A DNA stretch of 29,568 nucleotides from a virus. Of the stretch, positions 21,501-26,962 are shown in pieces. The notes beneath the pieces are model-generated. The model did not search any database and was not told where the DNA came from. It saw nothing but the letters and a program-made list of their open reading frames with translations. Every line of letters begins with the position of its first letter. The stretch's first letter is position 1. Location of the stretch: positions 1-29,568 of IMG/VR virus record IMGVR_UViG_3300024259_000115. One strand, given 5' to 3'. Made by a program: the position numbers and the translations under genes.

Positions 21501-21618
21501 AGTGAAAAGGACAGAACCCCATCATCGAAGACCCGCTCCGCCGCAAATTTACAGATTTCGTTTCCGAAACCAAATTCTCAATATGAACCTGTTCCTTGAT
21601 GTCATCAATGATCGTCAT
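18523..21618 (-). CDS. bifunctional primase-helicase (CHC2 zinc finger, TOPRIM, P-loop ATPase)
   Basis: A 1031-residue protein. Residues 36-70 are a CHC2 zinc finger (C36, H39, C58, C62: FCPFHSNKKTPSL...WKCFGACDDGGDIF). Residues 290-400 form a TOPRIM domain (RIFLVEGQG with E297; IIYVTDADKPGQ with D344 and D346). Residues 645-760 are a P-loop ATPase: Walker A GGSGSGKSD at 651-659, Walker B ALVMIDEVEE at 692-701, and a GIENRCVKFYLSR arginine segment later. It thus primes and probably unwinds DNA at the phage fork. The helicase part is not DnaB-like; it looks closer to phage/plasmid SF3 or AAA-type ATPases. The start overlaps a 27-codon ORF by ATGA. Confidence 0.9.
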   Translation of the reverse strand: MTIIDDIKEQVHIENLVSETKSVNLRRSGSSMMGFCPFHSNKKTPSLVVWPGTQSWKCFGACDDGGDIFDWVLKDNPGWDFTEALRYLAKMANVTLTKASGEGLKTRVAEQVKADTLRVAQKVFVRWLVGAKGGRGEDVKIGDAAALAYAKDRGWTDRTIKSAGLGFTGRDSAAAYKDMRGEFELHGIDPDSPEAVMILGYRGDVKAWAKKHDIDPANLSDSYVYGLLDNPGLVYTHKLKGKIAYFSVRYLPGFDEKRKSHNPNSAIAGPRRPFFNWLHREHHSRGKRRGKRIFLVEGQGCAVTWGQFDEASMALCGSSWRYLDESGIVQMLKDEYEDIIYVTDADKPGQNVVTGKRNDFPLATAFGATLWVARTPAKKWTRPDGFEKKIGDTNDVAQYLRDTIEDEKERDEAKRGIREGIASNSIPISLMAAEYAGELSGQSRQVALRMVIPLITMMPNDLRVDYGPFLAQALYPELSKTKADSTYQKWIKEQLKQAAVDDGDDDDKFIKEESLGGWYPEDETENCGYLIDVFHDKKLKKIRFAYAHITDVEKNERQVVKMADYVIMGNKKIVPVTRPDVVDFLSMGAIRLPTGTGALLDSFELIKMRTKFYKKFFYMENESVYDFLGSYSLSTWVFDAFDLLTFLSLRGGSGSGKSDLGYLVGITGYRYAAVSAASTDASLRILASYFKALVMIDEVEEAIRKDDGALSAYIKASFSTRISTHMKTMEVMRADGRKDFGISAREGFHPMIFTGYKPFKDQGIENRCVKFYLSRVDMMTLDKHNIEPGYYPPEIETEAEEIRNASLHWRLATWLPKLELNEEQRKEYKEYLRDLETSARINSTLRPIKVLAILQNDIELLKNLRNIGRENYEDEMLKQSASFEALILRAIVAADIAKDVEMDLEPEASREYAEKVKEYAQYVSYSETKQHGNVRLLHFKDAARIANVIMDAENDNEDGVGKGKDNIKPRTIGTVGRDVFRFDVWKTNRGKALVLNREIIDAGKLRFGLHREAQYQREEREPEIVQDDFIF

Positions 21619-21698
21619 TTTGCGCCCCAGACATTCACCCAGCAGCAGCGAAAAACATCTTCACTTTTACCATCTTCTATCACAATGCAATTCTTCAT
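21615..21698 (-). CDS. 27-residue leader ORF of the primase gene
   Basis: Encodes MKNCIVIEDGKSEDVFRCCW followed by VNVWGAK. AAGG lies 8 nt before the ATG and the TGA overlaps the primase start (ATGA). It has three cysteines and two tryptophans in a very short peptide. Its most likely role is translational coupling to the large primase; a small functional peptide is also possible. Confidence 0.5.
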   Translation of the reverse strand: MKNCIVIEDGKSEDVFRCCWVNVWGAK

Positions 21699-22051
21699 GT
21701 CTTTGCCCTTTTTCTACACAAATTTTCTATAAAAAAATCACTATTCGCTCCCTAAAGAGCGTTTACCCTATTTCTCCAGCATATCTACCAAAACCCGACC
21801 CCTACCCCAAAACACACGCGGGGCCTCGAGAATTCACCCCCCCCCCTTCCTTTCGACTGTGCCCATCCGCATTATGCGACAAATATCCATACCCTTAGAC
21901 ACCTGATCGAGCAACGAAAGCGCACCCAAACGCGCCCTATTTGTCAGATAATGCCCCTTATCTAACAAAAGGGAGAGCTTTTTCCCCAGCCCACGCCCAC
22001 GCCCCAGCAAACGCAGTGAATAAGTGAAGATTGCGTTTTTTTTTTCTACTG
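21699..22051. other. gene-free spacer upstream of the replication gene
   Basis: No convincing gene on either strand. It contains a ten-C run (about 21838-21847), a ten-T run (about 22033-22042), the hairpins CGCTC-TTTAGG-GAGCG (near 21748-21763) and AGATAA/TTATCT (about 21944-21961), and a purine-rich minus strand. I find no strong promoter match for the replication operon. Part of it is likely decayed methyltransferase-region sequence. Confidence 0.4.
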
Positions 22052-22309
22052 CTATAAATAAGCGGCGGCGCAAGGCACAGACAGGGGGTGGGGTTGGCAA
22101 GGAAACCCTCCGCAAAGGACATCTGTGGCGGGCAAGTTGTGTTTTCCGACATTGCGTATATCTCCAAATCTAGGCACATTTGGCCAGTGCTTTGCTAAAA
22201 TCTTCTGGCAAAATGGATCAATCTCTACCTGAGCCACGCATTTCATTCCTGCACGCTCAAAGCCTAGATCAAATCCACCTATGCCAGCAAAAAGGCTAAT
22301 AAACTTCAT
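22052..22309 (-). pseudogene. truncated C5-cytosine DNA methyltransferase
   Basis: An 85-residue frame beginning MKFISLFAGIGGFDLGFERA, the AdoMet-binding motif I of Dcm-type enzymes, followed by QVEIDPFCQKILAKHWPNVP, FGDI and the catalytic motif GGFPCQP with its nucleophilic Cys. After PCQP the protein turns into PHPLSVPCAAAYL and stops. None of the later motifs (ENV, QxRxR, target recognition domain) can be found in any minus-strand frame downstream. A complete enzyme is about 300-400 residues, so this is a 5' fragment and catalysis is not expected. It starts three bases after the integrase stop. Confidence 0.75.
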
Positions 22310-22312
22310 ACC

Positions 22313-23200
22313 CTACATCCCTTCTACTAGACTCTGCTTCTCTTCAAAGCCACTGGCCAGATAGCGACGTGTGGTCTCTATGCTGGCGTGACCTAGCAGG
22401 TCCCTGATTTCTTCTATCGTTGCCTTGAATTCTTTCTCTAGCCGCTTGGCGAAGGTGTAGCGTAGCCAGTGCGGGGTAACGCCTTCTATGCCTGCGTTGT
22501 AGCCAGCATCTTTGACGTGGCGCAGCAGGGTGCGCTCGGAGATGTCGAAGAGAGAAGATGTATCCATAGCGGATGCAAGCCTAAATTCGAGCCAGTCGCC
22601 GAGTAGTTTGCGGGCAGATTTGCCCAGGTGGGCATCCCGCTCCTTGTTTCCCTTGCCGTGACGGATGGTCAATATCCACGTTCTATCGCCAATCCGCTTG
22701 AGATCGTCTATTTGCAAGGCGGCGATTTCGCTGACGCGCATCCCGGTGGTGAGCATGAGACCGACTGCGGTGAGTTCTCGCAGGGCAGATTTGATTTTGA
22801 AGGTGGTTTTTGCGCCGCGTAGGTTGATTTCTAGCTCGCGCATGATGGCGAGTCTTTCTGGTCTGGTGAGTGATCGGTTTTTGGATGCTTTGTAGCCGAC
22901 TTCTCTCATGCGGAGTGATTCTTTTAGTTGGGGCAGTTCGAGAAAATCGCAGAAGGTGCGTAGGGCTGAGACGCGGGCGTTCCATGTGTTTGCGGCTATT
23001 TTCTCTTCGTCGCTATGATGGCGGTATTCAATCAGGTCGAAGCTGGTGAGCCTTGCTGGCTCAAAAGTGCTAAAGTTGTCTGCTTGCCACCACTCACAAA
23101 AGACGCGCAGATGTTGCTCTGCGGCTTTGATGCTTTTATCGCTTTTGTGCTGGTACTTCTCTTTTAAGTAGGTTTTCCATTCTGCCTGCCAAGTATTCAT
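22313..23200 (-). CDS. int: tyrosine recombinase / phage integrase
   Basis: A 295-residue XerC/D-sized recombinase. The N-terminal SAM-like core-binding domain occupies about 1-95. The catalytic domain has R155 (TTGMRVSEIAAL), K183 (RHGKGNKER), H244 and R247 (TPHWLRYTFA), H271 (LLGHASIETT) and the nucleophile Y280 (RRYL). All key residues are present, so it should be active. AGGAG lies nine bases before the ATG. It sits about 115 bp from a tRNA-like element, a common attachment-site type. It probably integrates and excises the phage, although the window also has a serine recombinase. Confidence 0.92.
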   Translation of the reverse strand: MNTWQAEWKTYLKEKYQHKSDKSIKAAEQHLRVFCEWWQADNFSTFEPARLTSFDLIEYRHHSDEEKIAANTWNARVSALRTFCDFLELPQLKESLRMREVGYKASKNRSLTRPERLAIMRELEINLRGAKTTFKIKSALRELTAVGLMLTTGMRVSEIAALQIDDLKRIGDRTWILTIRHGKGNKERDAHLGKSARKLLGDWLEFRLASAMDTSSLFDISERTLLRHVKDAGYNAGIEGVTPHWLRYTFAKRLEKEFKATIEEIRDLLGHASIETTRRYLASGFEEKQSLVEGM

Positions 23201-23246
23201 TATTCACTGCTCCTGATTTACTGGTCTACTGATTTTTAGACTTCTC

Positions 23247-23282
23247 GCCCCGCTCGGTACACTTTACAAAACCGAGCGGGGC
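23247..23282. repeat. perfect 12-bp inverted repeat between integrase and tRNA-like element
   Basis: GCCCCGCTCGGT and ACCGAGCGGGGC flank a 12-base spacer. There is no T-run on either side, so it is a poor terminator. Lying between int and the tRNA-like element it may be an integrase-arm or processing structure. TCTCGT/ACGAGA (near 23295-23313) adds a second small hairpin. Confidence 0.6.
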
Positions 23283-23315
23283 ATTCAAAGGAGTCTCTCG
23301 TCGTCCAAACGAGAA

Positions 23316-23403
23316 TGGGACATTCGGGATTCGAACCCGACTTTCGCCGCGAAGGGCGTTTCCCTGGTGGCCAGAATCGTGTACTACGCCTTGGCACTGT
23401 CCC
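23316..23403 (-). tRNA. class II tRNA-like element, anticodon arm not canonical
   Basis: An 88-nt stretch starting GGGACA and ending TGTCCCA (6-bp acceptor plus discriminator A, no encoded CCA). It has a perfect T-arm (TCGGG-TTCGAAT-CCCGA) and a long variable arm (CGCC-CTTCGC-GGCG), as in Ser/Leu/Tyr/Sec tRNAs. In the 5' half no 5-bp anticodon stem with a seven-base loop and U33 can be drawn; CTGG-CCA-CCAG is the best hairpin. It is therefore a degenerate tRNA, an attachment-site remnant, or an unusual phage tRNA. Next to int, an att role is likely. Confidence 0.55.
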
Positions 23404-23411
23404 GTGCGTTC

Positions 23412-23867
23412 TTATTTCAAATTCGTAAGTGAAACCTTATATTCGTTCAAAACCATCGCTTCATGCTTATTGATCTTCGAGAGAAGCATCTTCAAGAGCG
23501 TCTTGCGTGGCTTCTCGTTTTTCACTTCCAAAGCCAGCGCTTCCAACAACGTGGCAGCTGATGCCGTCTCAATCGAGCTTTTAGCATATTGGATAGAAGA
23601 GAGCGCAATAGCATCAACCTGATGCTTGCTCACTTCACCCAGCTCGCCGCTCTCAAGCGCGTATTTGAGATCGAAGCTATATTCGATGCGGGGCATATTC
23701 TCGATCTTCTCTTTCCAATCCGTTGCGTGCAGGCTGGCATCGGTGGCACGTTTGAATTTCTCTTCGGAAAATTGTGTTTCTCCACGATTTGAGATATAGG
23801 CTCTATAAAACTTGTCTTGATGGGGGAGCTGGAATTTTTGATATCCACATTGAACTTGACCGTTCAT
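23412..23867 (-). CDS. hypothetical protein, 151 residues
   Basis: Starts MNGQVQCGYQKFQLPHQDKF at 23867, with AAGGTG about six bases upstream and a TGATG overlap with the preceding gene. Mostly helical; the C-terminal 70 residues (SSIQYAKSSIETASAATLLE, ALALEVKNEKPRKTLLKMLL) look like amphipathic helices. I recognise no family. It ends only 8 bp before the tRNA-like element. Confidence 0.6.
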   Translation of the reverse strand: MNGQVQCGYQKFQLPHQDKFYRAYISNRGETQFSEEKFKRATDASLHATDWKEKIENMPRIEYSFDLKYALESGELGEVSKHQVDAIALSSIQYAKSSIETASAATLLEALALEVKNEKPRKTLLKMLLSKINKHEAMVLNEYKVSLTNLK

Positions 23868-24109
23868 CACAGCACCTTCATCTTTTGAGCATATTCTTGC
23901 TTTTTGCGGGCTTCATATTTTGCAATTGCTTGCTCTGCCAAAGCCCTGCACTCAGGGTGGATCCACTGCAAGCCGAGTACTTCGTGATAACCATATTCTT
24001 CCAACCGGCCATCAACTTCATCACAAATACAACACGGCTCACCGCTGTGGATTGGCTCTCTCTCCACTTCTGCGGCGTGGGCTAAAAATAAACTGCCTAA
24101 ATTATTCAT
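23867..24109 (-). CDS. zinc-finger-like hypothetical protein, 80 residues
   Basis: Starts MNNLGSLFLAHAAEVEREPI with AGGAG eight bases before the ATG. PCCICDEVDGRLEEYGYHEV and WIHPECRAL supply a Cys2-(Cys/His)-Cys pattern likely to bind one zinc. The C-terminus is helical and basic (IAKYEARKKQEYAQKMKVL). Small proteins of this type are frequent in phage early regions; function unknown. Confidence 0.6.
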   Translation of the reverse strand: MNNLGSLFLAHAAEVEREPIHSGEPCCICDEVDGRLEEYGYHEVLGLQWIHPECRALAEQAIAKYEARKKQEYAQKMKVL

Positions 24110-24581
24110 TTTGAGTCTCCTTTAATACATCTTTAAATTGATTAGGTTGGTCTGGGTCATAACTACGCGGGTCTGCGCGCAGGGTTTTAGCAATATTCTT
24201 CAAACGTTCAATGCTGGTATGCTGATAGTCGCGTGCTGCTTCGCTTTTCATTAGCCCAACGACCAGGGCTTGGATATAGCGGTCAACATTCTGGTTCTGA
24301 TCCCCTGCATCCATAGCGATCGCCATCATATCTTCCAAAGCGTCTTTCGCGCGGTTTGGGAGCTGACGCTTATTTTGCGCATCTTCCAGCGCTTCCAGAC
24401 GGCTAAAAAACTTACGCAGCTGCCATCCCAGCAGGCCACCAGATGAAACAGCCAACGCGACCAGAGCCGCAATCAGATATAAATTCTCACTCATGAAATG
24501 CTCCCTAAAAATCAATAAGATCAACGCTGCCCCTAAACTCGTCATTAGTATGAAATAAAGAAAAATAACTTTGTTTTTCAT
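24102..24581 (-). CDS. membrane protein with possible dual start
   Basis: A 159-residue protein from 24581 (MKNKVIFLYFILMTSLGAAL..., weak GCGGAA upstream) or 130 residues from 24494 (MSENLYLIAALVALAVSSGG..., good GGGAG seven bases upstream). The long form has two membrane helices, at 4-26 and 33-54; the short form has only the second. The cytoplasmic part is helical (EDMMAIAMDAGDQNQNVDRY...RLKNIAKTLRADPRSYDPDQ). Two starts differing by one membrane span recall holin/antiholin pairs, but the large cytoplasmic domain argues for another role. Confidence 0.6.
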   Translation of the reverse strand: MKNKVIFLYFILMTSLGAALILLIFREHFMSENLYLIAALVALAVSSGGLLGWQLRKFFSRLEALEDAQNKRQLPNRAKDALEDMMAIAMDAGDQNQNVDRYIQALVVGLMKSEAARDYQHTSIERLKNIAKTLRADPRSYDPDQPNQFKDVLKETQNE

Positions 24582-24613
24582 CGTAATTCCGCTGACAAGC
24601 GTTTCCTTTCCTG

Positions 24614-24868
24614 TTACTCTATAGAAGAAGCGGCAACACTAACCCGTGAAACTGCTTCGCCATCTAACTGGAGCGCACCGTCTTTGCCCGGACATTCGCT
24701 CTCTTCTGAATTTCCCCCCAAATCGGACGCCCTTCCTATTTGGGGGGATGCCCCGATAGGGGCAGGGGGGCGGGGGCTGGCCATAATAAGCTCAGCGACA
24801 ACCTGCATCGCTGCCCAATAAGCAGCCACCTGCTCCGGTGGCATCGGGACGTATTCGACAGTTAGCAT
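24614..24868 (-). CDS. small protein interrupted by a palindromic repeat
   Basis: An 84-residue frame: MLTVEYVPMPPEQVAAYWAA, MQVVAELIM, then PIGASPQIGRASDLGGNSEE encoded by the palindromic repeat at 24712-24780, then a polar tail. The native part is only about 30 residues. The ATG lies inside the palindrome GTTAGCATTTTGGCTAAC and has no Shine-Dalgarno sequence, so it may be translated from a leaderless transcript under operator control. It may also be a decayed gene. Confidence 0.45.
   Translation of the reverse strand: MLTVEYVPMPPEQVAAYWAAMQVVAELIMASPRPPAPIGASPQIGRASDLGGNSEESECPGKDGALQLDGEAVSRVSVAASSIE
24712..24780. repeat. in-frame palindromic repeat, copy 4
   Basis: CCCCCCAAATCGGACGCCCT followed by TCCTATTTGGGGGG, then GCCCC-GATA-GGGGC and AGGGGGGCGGGGGCTGG. 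It encodes PIGASPQIGRASDLGG in the 84-residue gene. Its tail matches that of copy 1. Confidence 0.7.
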
Positions 24869-24909
24869 TTTGGCTAACTATCTTGACCATTTGGCTAATA
24901 AAGTTAGCC
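24861..24909. promoter_or_regulatory. two GGCTAA/TTAGCC palindromic operators
   Basis: GTTAGC-ATTTTG-GCTAAC (24861-24878, covering the start codon of the 84-residue gene) and GGCTAA-TAAAG-TTAGCC (24893-24909). The same half-sites occur at 8492-8509 and 10563-10601. Their position at three separate control regions suggests a single phage regulator. Confidence 0.65.
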
Positions 24910-24939
24910 GACTAATAGCGTTTTTTTTTTGCAACCGAC

Positions 24940-25227
24940 TTACTTCACGACCAACGCGCCATTCTCGGCACGCGCTAAAACGTCAGGAACCCTTGCAACC
25001 AGGCTATCAATGGCCCAATCTTTGCGCCAATCGCTACAATTTAGATAAACCCGAAAAAGATCTTCCAAAGAAGGCCCTGGGCTGCCATTCTCCCAAAGAG
25101 AAATAGCCTGTGGCGTAAGTGAAAAATTGTTCATAGCCACGCATATCGCAGCACCAAAGTTCTTTTGCGACAACATTTCATTTCTACGGTATTTCTTTGT
25201 GATACTTGCAAAACTATTCTCTTCCAT
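24940..25227 (-). CDS. XRE-like helix-turn-helix regulator (Cro-like)
   Basis: A 95-residue protein from the ATG at 25227 (AAGGA six bases upstream) with MLSQKNFGAAICVAMNNFSL, TPQAISLWENGSPGPSLEDL, FRVY as the helix-turn-helix core; 'Q.iS.WE.G.p.Ps...l' is the XRE recognition helix and following turn. The C-terminus (IDSLVARVPDVLARAENGAL) is helical. It is transcribed divergently from the CI-like repressor, and its promoter is back to back with the repressor's, so it is placed like Cro in a lysis-lysogeny switch. Confidence 0.75.
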   Translation of the reverse strand: MEENSFASITKKYRRNEMLSQKNFGAAICVAMNNFSLTPQAISLWENGSPGPSLEDLFRVYLNCSDWRKDWAIDSLVARVPDVLARAENGALVVK

Positions 25228-25261
25228 ATGATTATTCCTTGTTCTTGGTAGCTGCTTTTTC

Positions 25262-25304
25262 ATCAACTTTATTAATTTGTCTTCTAAGTTGATTTACTAA
25301 CTTA
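25262..25304. promoter_or_regulatory. operators of the lysis-lysogeny switch
   Basis: ATCAACTT (25262-25269) and AAGTTGAT (25286-25293) are a perfect 8-bp inverted pair, and TAAGTT (25285-25290) with AACTTA (25299-25304) form another sharing the middle half-site. They lie just downstream of the Cro-side promoter, where CI/Cro-type repressors bind. Confidence 0.6.
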
Positions 25305-25332
25305 CTTTATCATTATGTTATCACTTTTACAA
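25304..25332 (-). promoter_or_regulatory. promoter of the Cro-like gene
   Basis: Minus strand: -35 TTGTAA (25332-25327), 17-bp spacer, -10 TAAAGT (25309-25304). The start site would be near 25297, between overlapping operator half-sites. Confidence 0.6.
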
Positions 25333-25339
25333 GTATCAA

Positions 25340-25374
25340 TTGAATATATCAACAAAATAGACTATATTATCAAT
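25340..25374 (+). promoter_or_regulatory. promoter giving a leaderless repressor transcript
   Basis: -35 TTGAAT (25340-25345), 17-bp spacer, -10 TATATT (25363-25368), then six bases and the repressor ATG at 25375. The transcription start should coincide with the A of the ATG, as for lambda cI from PRM. No Shine-Dalgarno sequence is present. Confidence 0.75.
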
Positions 25375-25740
25375 ATGGACACTACCCTAAAAGAACTGCT
25401 AACCGAAAATTTTTTGAAGTGGCAAATAGCTCAGAAAGAAACAAAAACCCAGAGAGAATTTGCTGAAGAATGTCTTGATATTCACAAAGTCACCTTCAGC
25501 CGCATCTATAATGGAAAACAACCAGCCACTAAAAGTATGTTGGTCCGTTTTGCTGAAAAAACAGGCGACCCACGCTTCTACGATATCGCCGGTGTTCCAA
25601 GCGTTGACCCACTGCTTTCATACGTCTCAAGATCATGGGGTGATCTAAGCGAAGCCCAACAACATAAAATCAAAGAAGATATTGAAACTTACTTAAAGGG
25701 GGACGATGAAGAAGAAACGCTCGCCGAACTTCCCGCCTGA
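25375..25740 (+). CDS. CI-like XRE repressor
   Basis: A 121-residue protein beginning MDTTLKELLTENFLKWQIAQ. The helix-turn-helix covers KTQREFAEECLDIHKVTFSR, IYNGKQPATKSMLVRFAEKT: 'S..eFA..l.i....sri.nG...p....l..la..tgD' is a familiar phage repressor pattern. The end SEAQQHKIKEDIETYLKGDD is helical and acidic. There is no LexA-like protease domain, so induction would not be by RecA-stimulated autocleavage. It heads a plus-strand operon overlapping the next gene by 35 nt. Longer upstream in-frame starts would include the promoter and are rejected. Confidence 0.8.
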   Translation: MDTTLKELLTENFLKWQIAQKETKTQREFAEECLDIHKVTFSRIYNGKQPATKSMLVRFAEKTGDPRFYDIAGVPSVDPLLSYVSRSWGDLSEAQQHKIKEDIETYLKGDDEEETLAELPA

Positions 25741-25993
25741 AATCTGGGCTGTGCTTCCATTTAAAAAACGCTTGGCTATTGCACTAAAAATAATGGGCTA
25801 TAAACTGATCAATAACCCCCATATTCGGATTGCTGCGACCACAATTATATTGAGTTCTGTTGCTATCATTCACCTGCCAGAGCACCCCATTGCTATCCCC
25901 GCAGCCTATGGCACCGTGCTATCTGGCATTATTATCTTTCAAACACTGCGCACAAGATCGCAGAGAAGAACAATCGCCGCTCATTGGGTATAA
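25706..25993 (+). CDS. small membrane protein of the lysogeny operon
   Basis: A 95-residue protein: MKKKRSPNFPPEIWAVLPFK, a basic amphipathic N-terminus, then membrane helices at about 42-56 (IRIAATTIILSSVAII) and 62-80 (IAIPAAYGTVLSGIIIFQTL), ending in a basic tail. GGGGG lies a few bases before the ATG inside the repressor gene. Expressed with the repressor, it is likely made in lysogens; superinfection exclusion is a common role for such genes, but this is inference. Confidence 0.6.
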   Translation: MKKKRSPNFPPEIWAVLPFKKRLAIALKIMGYKLINNPHIRIAATTIILSSVAIIHLPEHPIAIPAAYGTVLSGIIIFQTLRTRSQRRTIAAHWV

Positions 25994-25997
25994 AAAA

Positions 25998-26444
25998 ATG
26001 AATGATAAAACCGGAGACTATTACAGCGAACAGAATTTGAAAGTTGCTCAAGATTTACAAAATGCTGGAATAAATATGGAGAAGGAGTGGTCTACGGTTG
26101 GCGATGATAATGTTTGCGAAATTTGCCAGCGAAATGAAGACACTGGTTGGATACCAATAAATCAACCTTTTCCTAGCGGACATCAAAGACCACTAGCACA
26201 CTCAAAATGCAGATGCGATATGCTTACTCGTCGCATAAAGACTCCCCACGACACAAAAAACACCGTAAAAGCAGAATCTGTCATCATTGAAGGTGATGCA
26301 ACCCCAGAACAAATTGAAGTAGCTTTTCAGCAGAAAGCTCAAAAAGAAAAAAACATAAAAAGCAAGAAAGCGGTCATCATCGCAGTATCAACAATTGTTA
26401 TCTTGACTTTCTGCTGCATTGTGTCGGCATTGCTATCCACATAG
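25998..26444 (+). CDS. membrane-anchored stand-alone gp7/Mu F-type minor head domain
   Basis: A 148-residue protein. Residues 9-75 (SEQNLKVAQDLQNAGINMEK, WSTVGDDNVCEICQRNE, FPSGHQRPLAHSKCRCDMLT) align without gaps to the C-terminal domain of the phage's own minor head protein (SEANLMVAQDLQDAGITMEK, FPSGHQRPLRFPGCRCDMLT). It keeps the complete zinc set CxxC and CRC. After a charged linker (QIEVAFQQKAQKEKNIKSKK) a single membrane helix (AVIIAVSTIVILTFCCIVSA) ends the protein. It lacks the large N-terminal head-binding part and is co-transcribed with the repressor. A lysogen-expressed decoy or exclusion factor is the attractive reading. Confidence 0.8.
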   Translation: MNDKTGDYYSEQNLKVAQDLQNAGINMEKEWSTVGDDNVCEICQRNEDTGWIPINQPFPSGHQRPLAHSKCRCDMLTRRIKTPHDTKNTVKAESVIIEGDATPEQIEVAFQQKAQKEKNIKSKKAVIIAVSTIVILTFCCIVSALLST

Positions 26445-26494
26445 CGAGATACGTACACCTAAAGGGTGCGTTGCATCTCATTAAAGGGAAAATC

Positions 26495-26869
26495 ATGAAT
26501 GACCTACAACAATACGCCTACGCAATGGCTAATGCGCCTAAAATAGCACGTGTCGGAATATGGCTTATCACAGGCAACGTATTGATTACAGGAATACCAG
26601 TACCACAAATAGAATATGACGATCTCTTTATGGAAGAGAGCTTTGCTTACTCAGCAAACTTAGGAAATCCTATTCCTGAAAGGAGCAAAACGCAAGCCAA
26701 AGCTAAAATTGAAGAAAGTGATTTCAAAAACACGAACACGATCTATCTTGCAGACGTTATTATCCACCTTGGCAGCACGACCGCCCAAACGCCTGTTATA
26801 AGCATCTTCGTCAACCACATATCCGCTTGGGGTGCAGGTCGCCCACCCCTCTTTGACCCCGACATCTAA
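26495..26869 (+). CDS. hypothetical protein, last gene of the lysogeny operon
   Basis: A 124-residue frame from the ATG at 26495, with AAGGG seven bases upstream: MNDLQQYAYAMANAPKIARV, GIWLITGNVLITGIPVPQIE, ending WGAGRPPLFDPDI. It appears beta-rich with polar residues. The last 210 bp are antisense to a good-looking minus-strand frame (26660-26962), so one of the two may be spurious or they truly overlap. No family recognised. Confidence 0.55.
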   Translation: MNDLQQYAYAMANAPKIARVGIWLITGNVLITGIPVPQIEYDDLFMEESFAYSANLGNPIPERSKTQAKAKIEESDFKNTNTIYLADVIIHLGSTTAQTPVISIFVNHISAWGAGRPPLFDPDI

Positions 26870-26962
26870 AATTGTATTAACGATCAATTCTGCCAATCTA
26901 GTCATTCTTCCCGCTTCATTTTCACTCATCGTACCAAGTTTATACCAGAAGTCCTTCTCCAT
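26660..26962 (-). CDS. hypothetical protein convergent with the lysogeny operon
   Basis: A 100-residue frame from the ATG at 26962 (AAGGAT eight bases upstream; TATGAT -10-like sequence near 27000): MEKDFWYKLGTMSENEAGRM, TRLAELIVNTILDVGVKEGW, GYVVDEDAYNRRLGGRAAKV. The first 70 residues look like authentic protein; the C-terminal 30 (FEITFFNFSFGLRFAPFRNR) look like antisense noise. It converges with and overlaps the plus-strand gene by 210 bp. Function unknown. Confidence 0.45.
   Translation of the reverse strand: MEKDFWYKLGTMSENEAGRMTRLAELIVNTILDVGVKEGWATCTPSGYVVDEDAYNRRLGGRAAKVDNNVCKIDRVRVFEITFFNFSFGLRFAPFRNRIS

Noticed and set aside
20569-21732. A 387-codon plus-strand open frame
   Set aside because: It lies wholly antisense to the well-supported primase-helicase, is rich in Arg/His/Pro/Ile as expected of a shadow frame, and shows no domain pattern.
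21838-21847. Poly-C tract as a phase-variation switch
   Set aside because: It lies in a gene-free stretch with no recognisable promoter or coding frame for it to affect.
21834-22115. 93-residue frame near the truncated methyltransferase
   Set aside because: It shows no methyltransferase motif and no RBS, and much of it lies antisense to or out of frame with the fragment; not convincing as a gene.
23247-23282. Terminator for the tRNA-like element
   Set aside because: The stem is strong but not followed by T residues in either direction, so I list it only as an inverted repeat.
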